Assembly (NCBI GenBank): GCA_032718475.1
Contig: JAUCBJ010002869.1
Span: 1 to 35,084 of the forward strand
Length of the DNA: 35,084 nt
Reading direction: 5' to 3'
Source: Nemertoderma westbladi
Lineage: Eukaryota; Xenacoelomorpha; Nemertodermatida; Nemertodermatidae
Below, one piece after another: positions 1-13,661 of this stretch. Each line of letters begins with the position of its first letter. The stretch's first letter is position 1. The notes beneath the pieces are model-generated. The model was not told the origin of the DNA, made no database searches, and saw only the letters and a program-made list of their open reading frames with translations. A program made the position numbers and the translations under genes.

Positions 1-3000
1 GGACAGTGACTCTACCAACCTGGGGTTTTATGTACTCAATCTCCGTCTAGGACAGTGACTCTACCAATCTGGGGTTTTATGTACTCCTCTCCCTCTAGGA
101 CAGTGACTACCAACCTGGGGTTTATGTACTCCTCTCCGTCTAGGACAGTGACTACCAACCTGGGGTTTTATGTACTCCTCTCCGTCTAGGACAGTGACTA
201 CCAACCTGGAGTTTGTACTCCTCTCCCTCTAGGACAGTGACTCTACCAACCTGGGGTTTTATGTACTCCTCTCCGTCTAGGACAGTGACTACCAACCTGG
301 GGTTTTATGTACTCCTCTCCGTCTAGGACAGTGACTCTACCAATCTGGGGTTTTATGTACTCAATCTCCGTCTAGGACAGCGACTACCAATCTGGGGTTT
401 TATGTACTCCTCTCCGTCTAGGACAGTGACTCTACCAACCTGGGGTTTTATGTACTCCTCTCCCTCTAGGACAGTGACTCTACCAACCTGGGGTTTTATG
501 TACTCCTCTCCGTCTAGGACAGTGACTGCACCAACCTGGGGTTTTATGTACTCCTCTCCGTCTAGGACAGTGACTACCAACCTGGGGTTTTATGTACTCC
601 TCTCCGTCTAGGACAGTGACTCTACCAACCTGGGGTTTTATATACTCCTCTCCCTCTAGGACAGTGACTCTACCAACCTGGGGTTTTATGTACTCCTCTC
701 CGTCTAGGACAGTGACTGCACCAACCTGCGGTTTTATGTACTCCTCTCCGTCTAGGACAGTGACTCTACCAACCTGGGGTTTTATGTACTCCTCTCCCTC
801 TAGGACAGTGACTGTACCAACCTGGGGTTTTATGTACTCCTCTCCGTCTAGGACAGTGACTCTACCAACCTGGGGTTTTATGTACTCCTCTCCGTCTAGG
901 ACAGTGACTCTACCAACCTGGGGTTTTATATACTCCTCTCCCTCTAGGACAGTGACTCTACCAACCTGGGGTTTTATGTACTCCTCTCCCTCTAGGACAG
1001 TGACTGTACCAACCTGGGGTTTTATGTACTCCTCTCCGTCTAGGACAGTGACTCTACCAACCTGGGGTTTTATGTACTCCTCTCCCTCTAGGACAGTGAC
1101 TGTACCAACCTGGGGTTTTATGTACTCCTCTCCGTCTAGGACAGTGACTCTACCAACCTGGGGTTTTATATACTCCTCTCCCTCTAGGACAGTGACTCTA
1201 CCAACCTGGGGTTTTATGTACTCCTCTCCGTCTAGGACAGTGACTGCACCAACCTGCGGTTTTATGTACTCCTCTCCGTCTAGGACAGTGACTCTACCAA
1301 CCTGGGGTTTTATGTACTCCTCTCCCTCTAGGACAGTGACTGTACCAACCTGGGGTTTTATGTACTCCTCTCCGTCTAGGACAGTGACTCTACCAACCTG
1401 GGGTTTTATATACTCCTCTCCCTCTAGGACAGTGACTCTACCAACCTGGGGTTTTATGTACTCCTCTCCGTCTAGGACAGTGACTCTACCAACCTGGGGT
1501 TTTATGTACTCCTCTCCGGCTAGGACAGTGACTACCAACCTGGGGTTTTATGTACTCCTCTCCGTCTAGGACAGTGACTCTACCAACCTGGGGTTTTATA
1601 TACTCCTCTCCCTCTAGGACAGTGACTCTACCAACCTGGGGTTTTATGTACTCCTCTCCGTCTAGGACAGTGACTGCACCAACCTGCGGTTTTATGTACT
1701 CCTCTCCGTCTAGGACAGTGACTCTACCAACCTGGGGTTTTATGTACTCCTCTCCCTCTAGGACAGTGACTGTACCAACCTGGGGTTTTATGTACTCCTC
1801 TCCGACTAGGACAGTGACTCTACCAACCTGGGGTTTTATGTACTCCTCTCCGTCTAGGACAGTAACTCTACCAACCTGGGGTTTTATGTACTCCTCTCCG
1901 TCTAGGACAGTGACTACCAACCTGGGGTTTTATGTACTCCTCTCCGTCTAGGACAATGACTCTACCAACCTGGGGTTTTATATACTCCTCTCCCTCTAGG
2001 ACAGTGACTCTACCAACCTGGGGTTTTATGTACTCCTCTCCGTCTAGGACAGTGACTCTACCAACCTGGGGTTTTATGTACTCCTCTCCCTCTAGGACAG
2101 TGACTCTACCAACCTGGGGTTTTATGTACTCCTCTCCCTCTAGGACAGTGACTCTACCAACCTGGGGTTTTATGTACTCCTCTCCGTCTAGGACAGTGAC
2201 TCTACCAACCTGGGGTTTTATGTACTCCTCTCCCTCTAGGACAGTGACTCTACCAACCTGGGGTTTTATGTACTCCTCTCCGTCTAGGACAGTGACTCTA
2301 CCAATCTGGGGTTTTATGTACTCCTCTCCGTCTAGGACAGTGACTCTACCAACCTGGGGTTTTATGTACTCCTCTCCGTCTAGGACAGTGACTCTACCAA
2401 CCTGGGGTTTTATGTACTCCTCTCCGTCTAGGACAGTGACTCTACCAACCTGGGGTTTTATGTACTCCTCTCCCTCTAGGACAGTGACTCTACCAACCTG
2501 GGGTTTTATGTACTCCTCTCCGTCTAGGACAGTGACTCTACCAACCTGGGGTTTTATGTACTCCTCTCCGTCTAGGACAGTGACTCTACCAACCTGGGGT
2601 TTTATGTACTCCTCTTCGGCTAGGACAGTGACTCTACCAACCTGGGGTTTGTACTCCTCTCCGTCTAGGACAGTGACTCTACCAATCTGGGGTTTTATGT
2701 ACTCCTCTCCGTCTAGGACAGTGACTCTACCAACCTGGGGTTTTATGTACTCCTCTCCGTCTAGGACAGTGACTACCAACCTGGGGTTTTATGTACTCCT
2801 CTCCGTCTAGGACAGTGACTACCAACCTGGGGTTTTATGTACTCCTCTCCGCCTAGGACAGTGACTCTACCAACCTGGGGTTTTATGTACTCCTCTCCGT
2901 CTAGGACAGTGACTCTACCAATCTGGGGTTTTATGTACTCCTCTCCGTCTAGGACAGTGACTCTACCAATCTGGGGTTTTATGTACTCCTCTCCCTCTAG

Positions 3001-6000
3001 GACAGTGACTCTACCAACCTGGGGTTTTATGTACTCCTCTCCGTCTAGGACAGTGACTCTACCAACCTGGGGCTTTATGTACTCCTCTCCGTCTAGGACA
3101 GTGACTCTACCAACCTGGGGTTTTATGTACTCCTCTCCGTCTAGGACAGTGACTCTTTCAACCTGGGGTTTTATGTACTCAATCTCCGTCTAGGACAGCG
3201 ACTACCAATCTGGGGTTTTATGTACTCCTCTCCGTCTAGGACAGTGACTCTTTCAACCTGGGGTTTTATGTACTCAATCTCCGTCTAGGACAGCGACTAC
3301 CAATCTGGGGTTTTATGTACTCCTCTCCGTCTAGGACAGTGACTCTACCAACCTGGGGTTTTATGTACTCCTCTCCGCCTAGGACAGTGACTCTACCAAC
3401 CTGGGGTTTTATGTACTCCTCTCCGTCTAGGACAGTGACTCTACCAATCTGGGGTTTTATGTACTCCTCTCCGTCTAGGACAGTGACTCTACCAACCTGG
3501 GGCTTTATGTACTCCTCTCCGTCTAGGACAGTGACTCTACCAACCTGGGGTTTTATGTACTCCTCTCCGTCTAGGACAGTGACTCTTTCAACCTGGGGTT
3601 TTATGTACTCAATCTCCGTCTAGGACAGCGACTACCAATCTGGGGTTTTATGTACTCCTCTCCGTCTAGGACAGTGACTCTACCAACCTGGGGTTTTATG
3701 TACTCCTCTCCGCCTAGGACAGTGACTCTACCAACATGGGGTTTTATGTACTCCTCTCCCTCTAGGACAGTGACTCTACCAACCTGGGGTTTTATGTACT
3801 CCTCTCCGTCTAGGACAGTAACTCTTCCAACCTGGGGTTTTATGTACTCAATCTCCGTCTAGGACAGCGACTACCAATCTGGGGTTTTATGTACTCCTCT
3901 CCGTCTAGGACAGTGACTGCACCAACCTGGGGTTTTATGTACTCCTCTCCGTCTAGGACAGTGACTACCAACCTGGGGTTTTATGTACTCCTCTCCCTCT
4001 AGGACAGTGACTCTACCAACCTGGGGTTTTATGTACTCCTCTCCGTCTAGGACAGTGACTACCAACCTGGGGTTTTATGTACTCCTCTCCGTCTAGGATA
4101 GTGACTCTACCAACCTGGGGTTTTATGTACTCCTCTCCGTCTAGGACAGTGACTCTACCAACCTGGGGTTTTATGTACTCCTCTACGTCTAGGATAGTGA
4201 CTCTACCAACCTGGGGCTTTATGTACTCCTCTCCGTCTAGGACAGTGACTCTACCAACCTGGGGTTTTATGTACTCCTCTCCGTCTAGGACAGTGACTAC
4301 CAACCTGGGGTTTTATGTACTCCTCTCCGTCTAGGACAGTGACTGCACCAACCTGGGGTTTTATGTACTCCTCTACGTCTAGGACAGTGACTCTACCAAC
4401 CTGGGGCTTTATGTACTCCTCTCCGTCTAGGACAGTGACTCTACCAACCTGGGGTTTTATGTACTCCTCTCCGTCTAGGACAGTGACTACCAACCTGGGG
4501 TTTTATGTACTCCTCTCCGTCTAGGACAGTGACTACCAACCTGGGGTTTTATGTACTCCTCTCCCTCTAGGACAGTGACTCTACCAACCTGGGGTTTTAT
4601 GTACTCCTCTCCCTCTATAGGACAGTGACTACCAACCTGGGGTTTTATGTACTCCTCTCCGTCTAGGACAGTGACTGTACCAACCTGGGGTTTTATGTAC
4701 TCCTCTCCGTCTAGGACAGTGACTCTACCAACCTGGGGTTTTATGTACTCCTCTCCGGCTAGGACAGTGACTCTACCAACCTGGGGTTTGTACTCCTCTC
4801 CGTCTAGGACAGTGACTCTACCAATCTGGGGTTTTATGTACTCCTCTCCGTCTAGGACAGTGACTACCAACCTGGGGTTTTATGTACTCCTCTCCGTCTA
4901 GGACAGTGACTACCAACCTGGGGTTTTCTGTACTCCTCTCCGCCTAGGACAGTGACTCTACCAACCTGGGGTTTTATGTACTCCTCTCCCTCTAGGACAG
5001 TGACTCTACCAACATGGGGTTTTATGTACTCCTCTCCCTCTAGGACAGTGACTCTACCAACCTGGGGTTTTATGTACTCCTCTCCGTCTAGGACAGTAAC
5101 TCTTCCAACCTGGGGTTTTATGTACTCAATCTCCGTCTAGGACAGCGACTACCAATCTGGGGTTTTATGTACTCCTCTCCGTCTAGGACAGTGACTGCAC
5201 CAACCTGGGGTTTTATGTACTCCTCTCCGTCTAGGACAGTGACTACCAACCTGGGGTTTTATGTACTCCTCTCCCTCTAGGACAGTGACTCTACCAACCT
5301 GGGGTTTTATGTACTCCTCTCCGTCTAGGACAGTGACTACCAACCTGGGGTTTTATGTACTCCTCTCCGTCTAGGATAGTGACTCTACCAACCTGGGGTT
5401 TTATGTACTCCTCTCCGTCTAGGACAGTGACTCTACCAACCTGGGGTTTTATGTACTCCTCTACGTCTAGGACAGTGACTCTACCAACCTGGGGCTTTAT
5501 GTACTCCTCTCCGTCTAGGACAGTGACTCTACCAACCTGGGGTTTTATGTACTCCTCTCCGTCTAGGACAGTGACTACCAACCTGGGGTTTTATGTACTC
5601 CTCTCCGTCTAGGACAGTGACTACCAACCTGGGGTTTTATGTACTCCTCTCCCTCTAGGACAGTGACTCTACCAACCTGGGGTTTTATGTACTCCTCTCC
5701 CTCTATAGGACAGTGACTACCAACCTGGGGTTTTATGTACTCCTCTCCGTCTAGGACAGTGACTGTACCAACCTGGGGTTTTATGTACTCCTCTCCGTCT
5801 AGGACAGTGACTCTACCAACCTGGGGTTTTATGTACTCCTCTCCGGCTAGGACAGTGACTCTACCAACCTGGGGTTTGTACTCCTCTCCGTCTAGGACAG
5901 TGACTCTACCAATCTGGGGTTTTATGTACTCCTCTCCGTCTAGGACAGTGACTACCAACCTGGGGTTTTATGTACTCCTCTCCGTCTAGGACAGTGACTA

Positions 6001-9000
6001 CCAACCTGGGGTTTTCTGTACTCCTCTCCGCCTAGGACAGTGACTCTACCAACCTGGGGTTTTATGTACTCCTCTCCGTCTAGGACAGTGACTCTACCAA
6101 TCTGGGGTTTTATGTACTCCTCTCCGTCTAGGACAGTGACTCTACCAACCTGGGGCTTTATGTACTCCTCTCCGTCTAGGACAGTGACTCTACCAACCTG
6201 GGGTTTTATGTACTCCTCTCCGTCTAGGACAGTGACTCTTCCAACCTGGGGTTTTATGTACTCAATCTCCGTGTAGGACAGCGACTACCAATCTGGGGTT
6301 TTATGTACTCCTCTCCGTCTAGGACAGTGACTCTACCAACCTGGGGTTTTATGTACTCCTCTCCGTCTAGGACAGTGACTCTTCCAACCTGGGGTTTTAT
6401 GTACTCAATCTCCGTCTAGGACAGCGACTACCAATCTGGGGTTTTATGTACTCCTCTCCGTCTAGGACAGTGACTCTACCAACCTGGGGTTTTATGTACT
6501 CCTCTCCCTCTAGGACAGTGACTCTACCAACCTGGGGTTTTATGTACTCCTCTCCCTCTAGGACAGTGACTCTACCAACGTGGGGTTTTATGTACTCCTC
6601 TCCGTCTAGGACAGTGACTCTTCCAACCTGGGGTTTTATGTACTCAATCTCTGTCTAGGACAGCGACTACCAATCTGGGGTTTTATGTACTCCTCTCCGT
6701 CTAGGACAGTGACTCTACCAACCTGGGGTTTTATGTACTCCTCTCCCTCTAGGACAGTGACTCTATCAACCTGGGGTTTTATGTACTCCTCTCCGTCTAG
6801 GACAGTGACTGTACCAACCTGGGGTTTTATGTACTCCTCTCCGTCTAGGACAGTGACTCTACCAACCTGGGGTTTTATATACTCCTCTCCCTCTAGGACA
6901 GTGACTCTACCAACCTGGGGTTTTATGTACTCCTCTCCGTCTAGGACAGTGACTCTACCAACCTGGGGTTTTATGTACTCCTCTCCGGCTAGGACAGTGA
7001 CTACCAACCTGGGGTTTTATGTACTCCTCTCCGTCTAGGACAGTGACTCTACCAACCTGGGGTTTTATATACTCCTCTCCCTCTAGGACAGTGACTCTAC
7101 CAACCTGGGGTTTTATGTACTCCTCTCCGTCTAGGACAGTGACTGCACCAACCTGCGGTTTTATGTACTCCTCTCCGTCTAGGACAGTGACTCTACCAAC
7201 CTGGGGTTTTATGTACTCCTCTCCCTCTAGGACAGTGACTGTACCAACCTGGGGTTTTATGTACTCCTCTCCGACTAGGACAGTGACTCTACCAACCTGG
7301 GGTTTTATGTACTCCTCTCCGTCTAGGACAGTAACTCTACCAACCTGGGGTTTTATGTACTCCTCTCCGTCTAGGACAGTGACTACCAACCTGGGGTTTT
7401 ATGTACTCCTCTCCGTCTAGGACAATGACTCTACCAACCTGGGGTTTTATATACTCCTCTCCCTCTAGGACAGTGACTCTACCAACCTGGGGTTTTATGT
7501 ACTCCTCTCCGTCTAGGACAGTGACTCTACCAACCTGGGGTTTTATGTACTCCTCTCCCTCTAGGACAGTGACTCTACCAACCTGGGGTTTTATGTACTC
7601 CTCTCCCTCTAGGACAGTGACTCTACCAACCTGGGGTTTTATGTACTCCTCTCCGTCTAGGACAGTGACTCTACCAACCTGGGGTTTTATGTACTCCTCT
7701 CCGTCTAGGACAGTGACTCTACCAACCTGGGGTTTTATGTACTCCTCTCCGGCTAGGACAGTGACTCTACCAACCTGGGGTTTGTACTCCTCTCCGTCTA
7801 GGACAGTGACTCTACCAATCTGGGGTTTTATGTACTCCTCTCCGTCTAGTACAGTGACTCTACCAACCTGGGGTTTTATGTACTCCTCTCCGTCTAGGAC
7901 AGTGACTACCAACCTGGGGTTTTATGTACTCCTCTCCGTCTAGGACAGTGACTACCAACCTGGGGTTTTATGTACTCCTCTCCGTCTAGGACAGTGACTA
8001 CCAACCTGGGGTTTTATGTACTCCTCTCCGCCTAGGACAGTGACTCTACCAACCTGGGGTTTTATGTACTCCTCTCCGTCTAGGACAGTGACTCTACCAA
8101 TCTGGGGTTTTATGTACTCCTCTCCGTCTAGGACAGTGACTCTACCAACCTGGGGCTTTATGTACTCCTCTCCGTCTAGGACAGTGACTCTACCAACCTG
8201 GGGTTTTATGTACTCCTCTCCGTCTAGGACAGTGACTCTTTCAACCTGGGGTTTTATGTACTCAATCTCCGTCTAGGACAGCGACTACCAATCTGGGGTT
8301 TTATGTACTCCTCTCCGTCTAGGACAGTGACTCTACCAACCTGGGGTTTTATGTACTCCTCTCCCTCTAGGACAGTGACTCTACCAACATGGGGTTTTAT
8401 GTACTCCTCTCCCTCTAGGACAGTGACTCTACCAACCTGGGGTTTTATGTACTCCTCTCCGTCTAGGACAGTAACTCTTCCAACCTGGGGTTTTATGTAC
8501 TCAATCTCCGTCTAGGACAGCGACTACCAATCTGGGGTTTTATGTACTCCTCTCCGTCTAGGACAGTGACTGCACCAACCTGGGGTTTTATGTACTCCTC
8601 TCCGTCTAGGACAGTGACTACCAACCTGGGGTTTTATGTACTCCTCTCCCTCTAGGACAGTGACTCTACCAACCTGGGGTTTTATGTACTCCTCTCCGTC
8701 TAGGACAGTGACTACCAACCTGGGGTTTTATGTACTCCTCTCCGTCTAGGATAGTGACTCTACCAACCTGGGGTTTTATGTACTCCTCTCCGTCTAGGAC
8801 AGTGACTCTACCAACCTGGGGTTTTATGTACTCCTCTACGTCTAGGACAGTGACTCTACCAACCTGGGGCTTTATGTACTCCTCTCCGTCTAGGACAGTG
8901 ACTCTACCAACCTGGGGTTTTATGTACTCCTCTCCGTCTAGGACAGTGACTACCAACCTGGGGTTTTATGTACTCCTCTCCGTCTAGGACAGTGACTACC

Positions 9001-12000
9001 AACCTGGGGTTTTATGTACTCCTCTCCCTCTAGGACAGTGACTCTACCAACCTGGGGTTTTATGTACTCCTCTCCGTCTAGGACAGTGACTCTACCAACC
9101 TGGGGTTTTATGTACTCCTCTCCGTCTAGGACAGTGACTACCAACCTGGGGTTTTATGTACTCCTCTCCGTCTAGGACAGTGACTACCAACCTGGGGTTT
9201 TATGTACTCCTCTCCGTCTAGGACAGTGACTACCAACCTGGGGTTTTATGTACTCCTCTCCCTCTAGGACAGTGACTCTACCAACCTGGGGTTTTATGTA
9301 CTCCTCTCCGTCTAGGACAGTGACTCTACCAACCTGGGGTTTTATGTACTCCTCTCCCTCTATAGGACAGTGACTACCAACCTGGGGTTTTATGTACTCC
9401 TCTCCGTCTAGGACAGTGACTGTACCAACCTGGGGTTTTATGTACTCCTCTCCGTCTAGGACAGTGACTCTACCAACCTGGGGTTTTATGTACTCCTCTC
9501 CGGCTAGGACAGTGACTCTACCAACCTGGGGTTTGTACTCCTCTCCGTCTAGGACAGTGACTCTACCAATCTGGGGTTTTATGTACTCCTCTCCGTCTAG
9601 GACAGTGACTACCAACCTGGGGTTTTATGTACTCCTCTCCGTCTAGGACAGTGACTACCAACCTGGGGTTTTCTGTACTCCTCTCCGCCTAGGACAGTGA
9701 CTCTACCAACCTGGGGTTTTATGTACTCCTCTCCCTCTAGGACAGTGACTCTACCAACATGGGGTTTTATGTACTCCTCTCCCTCTAGGACAGTGACTCT
9801 ACCAACCTGGGGTTTTATGTACTCCTCTCCGTCTAGGACAGTAACTCTTCCAACCTGGGGTTTTATGTACTCAATCTCCGTCTAGGACAGCGACTACCAA
9901 TCTGGGGTTTTATGTACTCCTCTCCGTCTAGGACAGTGACTGCACCAACCTGGGGTTTTATGTACTCCTCTCCGTCTAGGACAGTGACTACCAACCTGGG
10001 GTTTTATGTACTCCTCTCCCTCTAGGACAGTGACTCTACCAACCTGGGGTTTTATGTACTCCTCTCCGTCTAGGACAGTGACTACCAACCTGGGGTTTTA
10101 TGTACTCCTCTCCGTCTAGGATAGTGACTCTACCAACCTGGGGTTTTATGTACTCCTCTCCGTCTAGGACAGTGACTCTACCAACCTGGGGTTTTATGTA
10201 CTCCTCTACGTCTAGGACAGTGACTCTACCAACCTGGGGCTTTATGTACTCCTCTCCGTCTAGGACAGTGACTCTACCAACCTGGGGTTTTATGTACTCC
10301 TCTCCGTCTAGGACAGTGACTACCAACCTGGGGTTTTATGTACTCCTCTCCGTCTAGGACAGTGACTACCAACCTGGGGTTTTATGTACTCCTCTCCCTC
10401 TAGGACAGTGACTCTACCAACCTGGGGTTTTATGTACTCCTCTCCCTCTATAGGACAGTGACTACCAACCTGGGGTTTTATGTACTCCTCTCCGTCTAGG
10501 ACAGTGACTGTACCAACCTGGGGTTTTATGTACTCCTCTCCGTCTAGGACAGTGACTCTACCAACCTGGGGTTTTATGTACTCCTCTCCGGCTAGGACAG
10601 TGACTCTACCAACCTGGGGTTTGTACTCCTCTCCGTCTAGGACAGTGACTCTACCAATCTGGGGTTTTATGTACTCCTCTCCGTCTAGGACAGTGACTAC
10701 CAACCTGGGGTTTTATGTACTCCTCTCCGTCTAGGACAGTGACTACCAACCTGGGGTTTTCTGTACTCCTCTCCGCCTAGGACAGTGACTCTACCAACCT
10801 GGGGTTTTATGTACTCCTCTCCGTCTAGGACAGTGACTCTACCAATCTGGGGTTTTATGTACTCCTCTCCGTCTAGGACAGTGACTCTACCAACCTGGGG
10901 CTTTATGTACTCCTCTCCGTCTAGGACAGTGACTCTACCAACCTGGGGTTTTATGTACTCCTCTCCGTCTAGGACAGTGACTCTTCCAACCTGGGGTTTT
11001 ATGTACTCAATCTCCGTCTAGGACAGCGACTACCAATCTGGGGTTTTATGTACTCCTCTCCGTCTAGGACAGTGACTCTACCAACCTGGGGTTTTATGTA
11101 CTCCTCTCCGTCTAGGACAGTGACTCTTCCAACCTGGGGTTTTATGTACTCAATCTCCGTCTAGGACAGCGACTACCAATCTGGGGTTTTATGTACTCCT
11201 CTCCGTCTAGGACAGTGACTCTACCAACCTGGGGTTTTATGTACTCCTCTCCCTCTAGGACAGTGACTCTACCAACCTGGGGTTTTATGTACTCCTCTCC
11301 CTCTAGGACAGTGACTCTACCAACCTGGGGTTTTATGTACTCCTCTCCGTCTAGGACAGTGACTCTTCCAACCTGGGGTTTTATGTACTCAATCTCTGTC
11401 TAGGACAGCGACTACCAATCTGGGGTTTTATGTACTCCTCTCCGTCTAGGACAGTGACTCTACCAACCTGGGGTTTTATGTACTCCTCTCCGTCTAGGAC
11501 AGTGACTACCAACCTGGGGTTTTATGTACTCCTCTCCGTCTAGGACAGTGACTCTACCAACCTGGGGTTTTATGTACTCCTCTCCCTCTAGGACAGTGAC
11601 TCTACCAACCTGGGGTTTTATGTACTCCTCTCCGTCTAGGACAGTGACTCTTCCAACCTGGGGTTTTATGTACTCAATCTCCGTCTAGGACAGCGACCTA
11701 CCAATCTGGGGTTTTATGTACTCCTCTCCGTCTAGGACAGTGACTACCAACCTGGGGTTTTATGTACTCCTCTCCCTCTAGGACAGTGACTCTACCAACC
11801 TGGGGTTTTATGTACTCCTCTCCCTCTAGGACAGTGACTCTACCAACCTGGGGTTTTATGTACTCCTCTCCGTCTAGGACAGTGACTCTACCAATCTGGG
11901 GTTTTATGTACTCCTCTCCGTCTAGGACAATGACTCTACCAACCTGGGGTTTTATGTACTCCTCTCCGTCTAGGACAATGACTCTTCCAACCTGGGGTTT

Positions 12001-13504
12001 TATGTACTCCTCTCCGTCTAGGACAGTGACTACCAACCTGGGGTTTTATGTACTCCTCTCCGTCTAGGACAATGACTCTACCAACCTGGGGTTTTATGTA
12101 CTCCTCTCCGTCTAGGACAGTGACTACCAATCTGGGGTTTTATGTACTCCTCTCCGTCTAGGACAATGACTCTTCCAACCTGGGGTTTTATGTACTCCTC
12201 TCCGTCTAGGACAGTGACTCTACCAACCTGGGGTTTTATGTACTCCTCTCCGTCTAGGACAGTGACTCTACCAACCTGGGGTTTTATGTACTCCTCTCCG
12301 TCTAGGACAGTGACTACCAACCTGGGGTTTTATGTACTCCTCTCCGTCTAGGACAGTGACTCTACCAACCTGGGGTTTTATGTACTCCTCTCCCTCTAGG
12401 ACAGTGACTCTACCAACCTGGGGTTTTATGTACTCGTCTCCGTCTAGGACAGTGACTCTACCAATCTGGGGTTTTATGTACTCCTCTCCGTCTAGGACAG
12501 TGACTCTACCAACCTGGGGTTTGTACTCCTCTCCGTCTAGGACAGTGACTCTACCAATCTGGGGTTTTATGTACTCCTCTCCGTCTAGGACAGTGACTAC
12601 CAACCTGGGGTTTTATGTACTCCTCTCCGTCTAGGACAGTGACTACCAACCTGTGGTTTTCTGTACTCCTCTCCGTCTATGACAGTGACTCTACCAACCT
12701 GGGGTTTTATGTACTCCTCTACGTCTAGGACAGTGACTCTACCAACCTGGGGTTTTATGTACTCCTCTCCGTCTAGGACAATGACTCTACCAACCTGGGG
12801 TTTTATGTACTCAATCTCCGTCTAGGACAGCGACTACCAACCTGGGGTTTTATGTACTCCTCTCCGTCTAGGACAGTGACTACCAACCTGGGGTTTTCTG
12901 TACTCCTCTCCGCCTAGGACAGTGACTCTACCAACCTGGGGTTTTATGTACTCCTCTCCGTCTATGACAGTGACTCTACCAACCTGGGGTTTTATGTACT
13001 CCTCTACGTCTAGGACAGTGACTCTACCAACCTGGGGTTTTATGTACTCCTCTCCGTCTAGGACAGTGACTCTACCAACCTGGGGTTTTATGTACTCCTC
13101 TCCGTCTAGGACAATGACTCTACCAACCTGGGGTTTTATGTATTCCTCTCCATCTAGGACAATGACTCTACCAACCTGGGGTTTTATGTACTCCTCTCCG
13201 TCTAGGACAGTGACTCTACCAACCTGGGGTTTTATGTACTCCTCTCCCTCTAGGACAGTGACTGCACCAACCTGGGGTTTTATGTACTCCTCTCCGTCTA
13301 GGACAATGACTCTACCAACCTGGGGTTTTATGTATTCCTCTCCATCTAGGACAATGACTCTACCAACCTGGGGTTTTATGTACTCCTCTCCGTCTAGGAC
13401 AGTGACTGCACCAACCTGGGGTTTTATGTACTCCTCTCCGTCTAGGACAATGACTCTACCAACCTGGGGTTTTATGTATTCCTCTCCGTCTAGGACAGTG
13501 ACTC
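1..13504. repeat. 48-bp minisatellite array, about 280 units, with 46-bp variants
   Basis: One orientation is kept throughout. The common unit is 48 bp and contains gacagtgact, ctaccaacctgg, ggttttatgtactcctct and ccgtctag in that order. A frequent variant lacks one CT (gactctacc becomes gactacc) and is 46 bp. Other variants change ccgtctag to ccctctag, ccggctag or ccgcctag, or ctcctct to ctcaatct, or shorten ggttttatgtac to ggtttgtac. Forty-eight bases are 16 codons, so runs of 48-bp units are open on both strands: the minus strand reads RVTVLDGEEYIKPQVG per unit and the plus strand reads MYSSPSRTVTLPTWGF. Each 46-bp unit shifts the frame and exposes a stop within about one unit. The array continues off the left edge and ends where the unique part of exon 2 starts. 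I regard most of it as non-coding; the gene-proximal part (12834-13504) is treated as exon. Confidence 0.97.
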
Positions 13505-13661
13505 GGCGTTCTAGACGACTGACTACAGTCTTTAGATACCAGACTGTCTTCTTCAACCGAAGGTTCTCCCTCTCCAAGGCGGACAGTCGGTCGGTTACAG
13601 CGGGGTCGGTGGTTTGGTGTCCGTCGAAGCGAACTTGGGGCGAGCCTTTCGGTGTTGAGTT
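12834..13661 (-). CDS. Exon 2 of predicted two-exon gene: coiled-coil segment plus 13 tandem 16-aa repeats
   Basis: Family not recognised. A 3' splice site (pyrimidine-rich tttccttcccctag on the minus strand) ends at 13662, and the exon opens in phase 0, matching exon 1. The first ~28 residues are hydrophilic (begins NSTPKGSPQVRF), followed by a heptad-like helix (DRLSALERENLRL, then WYLKTVVSRLERR) of leucine-zipper character. The reading frame then runs without break into 13 copies of RVTVLDGEEYIKPQVG. Substitutions are few: T to I at position 3, R to A at position 1, D to E at position 6, and single changes in the last three copies. The first 46-bp unit shifts the frame, giving a basic tail (SHCPRRRGVHKTPGW) and a stop at 12834. 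Exon length is 828 bp, so the joined product would be about 440 residues. The unique N-terminal part plus phase match argue for a real gene. Whether the stop is used, or further splicing occurs inside the array, cannot be seen. Confidence 0.6.
   Translation of the reverse strand, partial: NSTPKGSPQVRFDGHQTTDPAVTDRLSALERENLRLKKTVWYLKTVVSRLERRVTVLDGEEYIKPQVGRVIVLDGEEYIKPQVGAVTVLDGEEYIKPQVGRVIVLDGEEYIKPQVGRVIVLDGEEYIKPQVGAVTVLEGEEYIKPQVGRVTVLDGEEYIKPQVGRVIVLDGEEYIKPQVGRVIVLDGEEYIKPQVGRVTVLDGEEYIKPQVGRVTVLDVEEYIKPQVGRVTVIDGEEYIKPQVGRVTVLGGEEYRKPQVGSHCPRRRGVHKTPGW

Noticed and set aside
480-2810. Long open frames on both strands (up to 352 codons) within the 48-bp array
   Set aside because: They follow directly from a stop-free 48-bp unit; no unique N-terminus, splice site or codon signature away from the gene-proximal end.
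1-13504. CRISPR array
   Set aside because: The repeats are directly adjacent with no unique spacers, units vary internally, and the context is eukaryotic.
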